From Flavobacteriales bacterium (GTDB taxonomy: Bacteria > Bacteroidota > Bacteroidia > Flavobacteriales > Flavobacteriaceae), in the NCBI GenBank assembly GCA_027067965.1, contig JAMOUV010000007.1:119332-183331 (forward strand): a stretch of 64,000 nucleotides of DNA, given 5' to 3'. Of this stretch, positions 62,172-64,000 are shown in pieces (within the stretch, counting starts at the first letter, position 1; every line of letters starts with the position of its first letter). A model generated the notes under the pieces. That model was not told where the DNA came from and did no database searches. It was given only the letters and a program-made list of their open reading frames with translations. The translations under genes were made by a program, and so were the position numbers.

Positions 62172-62783
62172 ATGAAAATAGCCGAAAAAGCATGGAAGAT
62201 TTTTAATGAAAGTATTCATGACTATCATCGATTCGATAATGTGAACCAACCGATTCAAAACCCATATCCAGCCGATAGTCTGGAACATTTGTTTTATTTG
62301 AAAAATTGGATAGATACCGTTCAATGGCATTTGGAAGACCTGATCAGAGACCCGGACATCGATCCGGTAAAAGCATTAGAATTAAAAAGACGTATTGATA
62401 AATCCAATCAAGAAAGAACCGACACGGTGGAATATATCGATAGTTATTTTCTCAATTTATTTAAAGATGTAAAACCCCTTCCCGGTGCCAAAATCAATAC
62501 CGAAAGTCCCGCTTGGGCATTAGACCGGCTTTCCATTCTCGCGCTTAAACTCTATCATATGGATGAAGAACGTAAACGGAAAGATATTACTGCCGAAAAA
62601 AAAGCCGAATTAGAAGAGAAATACCGTATCTTAAAGGAACAATATCGCGACCTCTCCACCGCTATCGACGAATTACTAAGCGAAATAGAAGAAGGGAAAA
62701 AATACATGAAAGTTTACAAGCAAATGAAAATGTATAATGACCCCGAACTCAATCCCGTGCTTTACGGCAAGAAATCTAAATAA
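62172..62783 (+). CDS. DUF4254 protein
   Basis: The 203-residue soluble protein matches DUF4254, a helical, charged family with NPYPADSLEHLFYLKNWID and LSILALKLYHMDEERKRKDI. It has no signal peptide, membrane helix or known active site. It lies 5 bases before a GT9 glycosyltransferase, and this pairing recurs in Bacteroidota, which suggests a role in LPS or surface glycan synthesis. The function is unknown. Confidence 0.8.
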   Translation: MKIAEKAWKIFNESIHDYHRFDNVNQPIQNPYPADSLEHLFYLKNWIDTVQWHLEDLIRDPDIDPVKALELKRRIDKSNQERTDTVEYIDSYFLNLFKDVKPLPGAKINTESPAWALDRLSILALKLYHMDEERKRKDITAEKKAELEEKYRILKEQYRDLSTAIDELLSEIEEGKKYMKVYKQMKMYNDPELNPVLYGKKSK

Positions 62784-62788
62784 ACCCG

Positions 62789-63817
62789 ATGAAAAGTATT
62801 TTGGTTTTTCGTTTTTCGTCACTTGGAGACGTGGCCATGACCTATCCCGTCCTGAAAACTTTAACGGAAACCCATCCCGAAATAAAAATTCAACTCGTAT
62901 CTCGACCTTTTTTTGCTCCCATATTTAAACATTTGCCAAAGATAGAATTTATTCCCGCCTCCGTCGATACGACTTATAAGGGATTGCCGGGACTATACAA
63001 ACTCTTTAAAGACCTAAAAACCGGAAATCTGGATTTGGTGGCCGATTTACATGATGTCCTTCGCACAAAAGTTTTACGAAACTTTTTTCGTCTCACGGGC
63101 ACGCCCGTTTATGTAATTGACAAAGGCCGAAAAGAAAAAAAACATTTGGTCCGTACTCCTTTGGAACACAATCGCCCTCTCAAATCCACTCATGAGCGTT
63201 ATACCGACGTCTTCCGAAAAGCGGGATTTCCCCTGGACCTCTCTTTATTTAAGCCGGAAAAACCTCTCTTGGATAGTCCGGTAAAATTATTCCTCGCTCC
63301 TTTTTTCAAAACAAAATTAATCGGCGTGGCTCCCTTAGCCAAGCACCCGGGCAAACAATATCCACTTGGCGGTACAAAAGAGGCCATTCGCTTGATTTTA
63401 GAAGAAAATCGAGATGCGGTTGTTTTTTTATTCGGGTCACCCGATGAAAAACCGATTCTGGATAGCATCATTCCCGATCCGCATCGCGTTTTTAATCTTG
63501 CCGGCATGTTTTCTTTTGCCGAAGAATTGCAAATCATAAGCCGTTTGGATATCATGCTCTCAATGGATTCCGGAAATGGTCACTTGGCGGCCAATTACGG
63601 CATTCCGGTAATAACCGTCTGGGGTATCACTCATCCTTATGCTGGATTTGCGCCTTTTGGACAAACTCCCGACCGGCAAATCCTACCTGACATCAAAAAA
63701 TTTCCTATGCTTCCATGTTCCATATACGGCAATAAAATTTGCCCCGGTTATGAAAAAATATGGGATGATATTTTGCCGGAATATATTGCCGAAAAGGTGC
63801 TAACCAATTTGTCATAA
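62789..63817 (+). CDS. GT9-family glycosyltransferase (heptosyltransferase-like)
   Basis: The 342-residue protein starts MKSILVFRFSSLGDVAMTYP, the N-terminal GT9 motif, and has GVAPLAKHPGKQYPLG, VFLFGSPDEKP and the nucleotide-sugar motif LDIMLSMDSGNGHLAANYG. GT9 enzymes add heptose or other sugars to LPS core or related glycans. It is cytoplasmic, forms a two-gene unit with the DUF4254 gene and ends about 55 bases before a shared terminator. Confidence 0.9.
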   Translation: MKSILVFRFSSLGDVAMTYPVLKTLTETHPEIKIQLVSRPFFAPIFKHLPKIEFIPASVDTTYKGLPGLYKLFKDLKTGNLDLVADLHDVLRTKVLRNFFRLTGTPVYVIDKGRKEKKHLVRTPLEHNRPLKSTHERYTDVFRKAGFPLDLSLFKPEKPLLDSPVKLFLAPFFKTKLIGVAPLAKHPGKQYPLGGTKEAIRLILEENRDAVVFLFGSPDEKPILDSIIPDPHRVFNLAGMFSFAEELQIISRLDIMLSMDSGNGHLAANYGIPVITVWGITHPYAGFAPFGQTPDRQILPDIKKFPMLPCSIYGNKICPGYEKIWDDILPEYIAEKVLTNLS

Positions 63818-63871
63818 TTCATCTTCACAATGGCTTTATTCTGCTGAAACAATATTGATAATATTAGTGTA

Positions 63872-63910
63872 ATAAAAAAGCCGTTCTCGAGTGAGAACGG
63901 CTTTTGTTTT
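63872..63910. terminator. bidirectional terminator between the GT9 gene and the rRNA operon
   Basis: AAAAGCCGTTCTC (63876-63888) and GAGAACGGCTTTT (63893-63905) form a perfect 13-bp stem with a 4-base loop, with A/T tracts on both sides. It can end the rRNA transcript coming from the right as well as the GT9 unit. Confidence 0.88.
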
Positions 63911-63917
63911 AGATTAA

Positions 63918-64000
63918 GACGGGCGGCGACGTACTTTCCCGGGTGTTACCCCAGTATCATCCGCGCTGACGGGCTTAACGACTCTGTTCGGAATGGTAAG
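63918..64000 (-). rRNA. rrf: 5S ribosomal RNA, 3' part (cut by window end)
   Basis: Read on the reverse strand, the segment has the 5S core CCATTCCGAACAGAGTCGTT, then GATGATACTGGGGTAACACC and the GGGAAAGTACGTCGCCGCC end. The 5' part is outside the window. In Bacteroidota 5S is the last gene of 16S-Ile-Ala-23S-5S, so an rRNA operon should continue to the right. The exact 3' end is estimated. Confidence 0.9.

Overview
The window looks like a contiguous piece of a Bacteroidota chromosome, most likely Flavobacteriales-like. This rests on gldD and gldE next to mutY and ssb, both type A and type B sorting domains of the type IX secretion system (T9SS), promoters with a TAnnTTTG -7 box, an AT-rich background and the DUF177-rpmF-accBC neighbourhood. 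It contains no insertion sequence, phage gene or CRISPR array. Most of it is well-packed housekeeping sequence.

Layout. 1-5 kb: the end of a SPOR-domain protein, an MscS channel, a small membrane protein, and a three-gene proton-translocating transhydrogenase (pntAA-pntAB-pntB). 5-8.1 kb: a looser, accessory-looking stretch with a GC-rich sirtuin gene, a 600-base gap with one tiny ORF, a secreted family-9-like pectate lyase, repeat-like DNA and tRNA-Pro. 8.2-20.2 kb: msrA, an ALDH7-type aldehyde dehydrogenase, an OsmC protein, a CBS protein, an S41 peptidase, accC-accB, rpmF-DUF177, a DUF5686 outer-membrane protein and two TPM proteins. 20.4-28.6 kb: single-chain pyruvate:ferredoxin oxidoreductase (nifJ), a DUF1931 doublet histone-fold protein, a folK-deoxynucleoside kinase fusion with tsaB and tatD, a Dph6-like enzyme coupled to a 67-residue PID-CTERM-like protein, and a CAT-anticodon tRNA. 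28.6-38.5 kb: an eleven-gene complex I operon (nuoABCDHIJKLMN) with no nuoE, nuoF or nuoG. 39-43.5 kb: HMG-CoA lyase, an M16 lipoprotein peptidase and a methyltransferase-family membrane protein. 43.5-59.8 kb: mostly reverse-strand envelope and repair operons (coaX, outer-membrane protein, TPR, lptC, CNNM; an AddB-like nuclease; rnhB, EnvC-like, lipoprotein, mutY, ssb, gldE, gldD). 59.9-64 kb: a large T9SS type B protein, a DUF4254 protein with a GT9 glycosyltransferase, and the 3' part of a 5S rRNA whose operon continues beyond the window.

How it fits together. The clearest physiological picture is redox metabolism. Pyruvate oxidation by NifJ gives reduced ferredoxin, and a complex I without the NADH-oxidising module could accept those electrons directly and pump ions. 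PntAB could balance NADH and NADPH using the ion gradient. Genes for lysine-type and leucine-type catabolism, together with msrA and osmC, suggest contact with oxygen, so a facultative or microaerobic lifestyle is my inference. The best candidates for a second look are this ferredoxin-linked module, the acidic doublet histone-fold protein, the PID-CTERM-like microprotein, the folK-kinase fusion and the secreted pectate lyase. I did not find a clearly new defence or mobile system.
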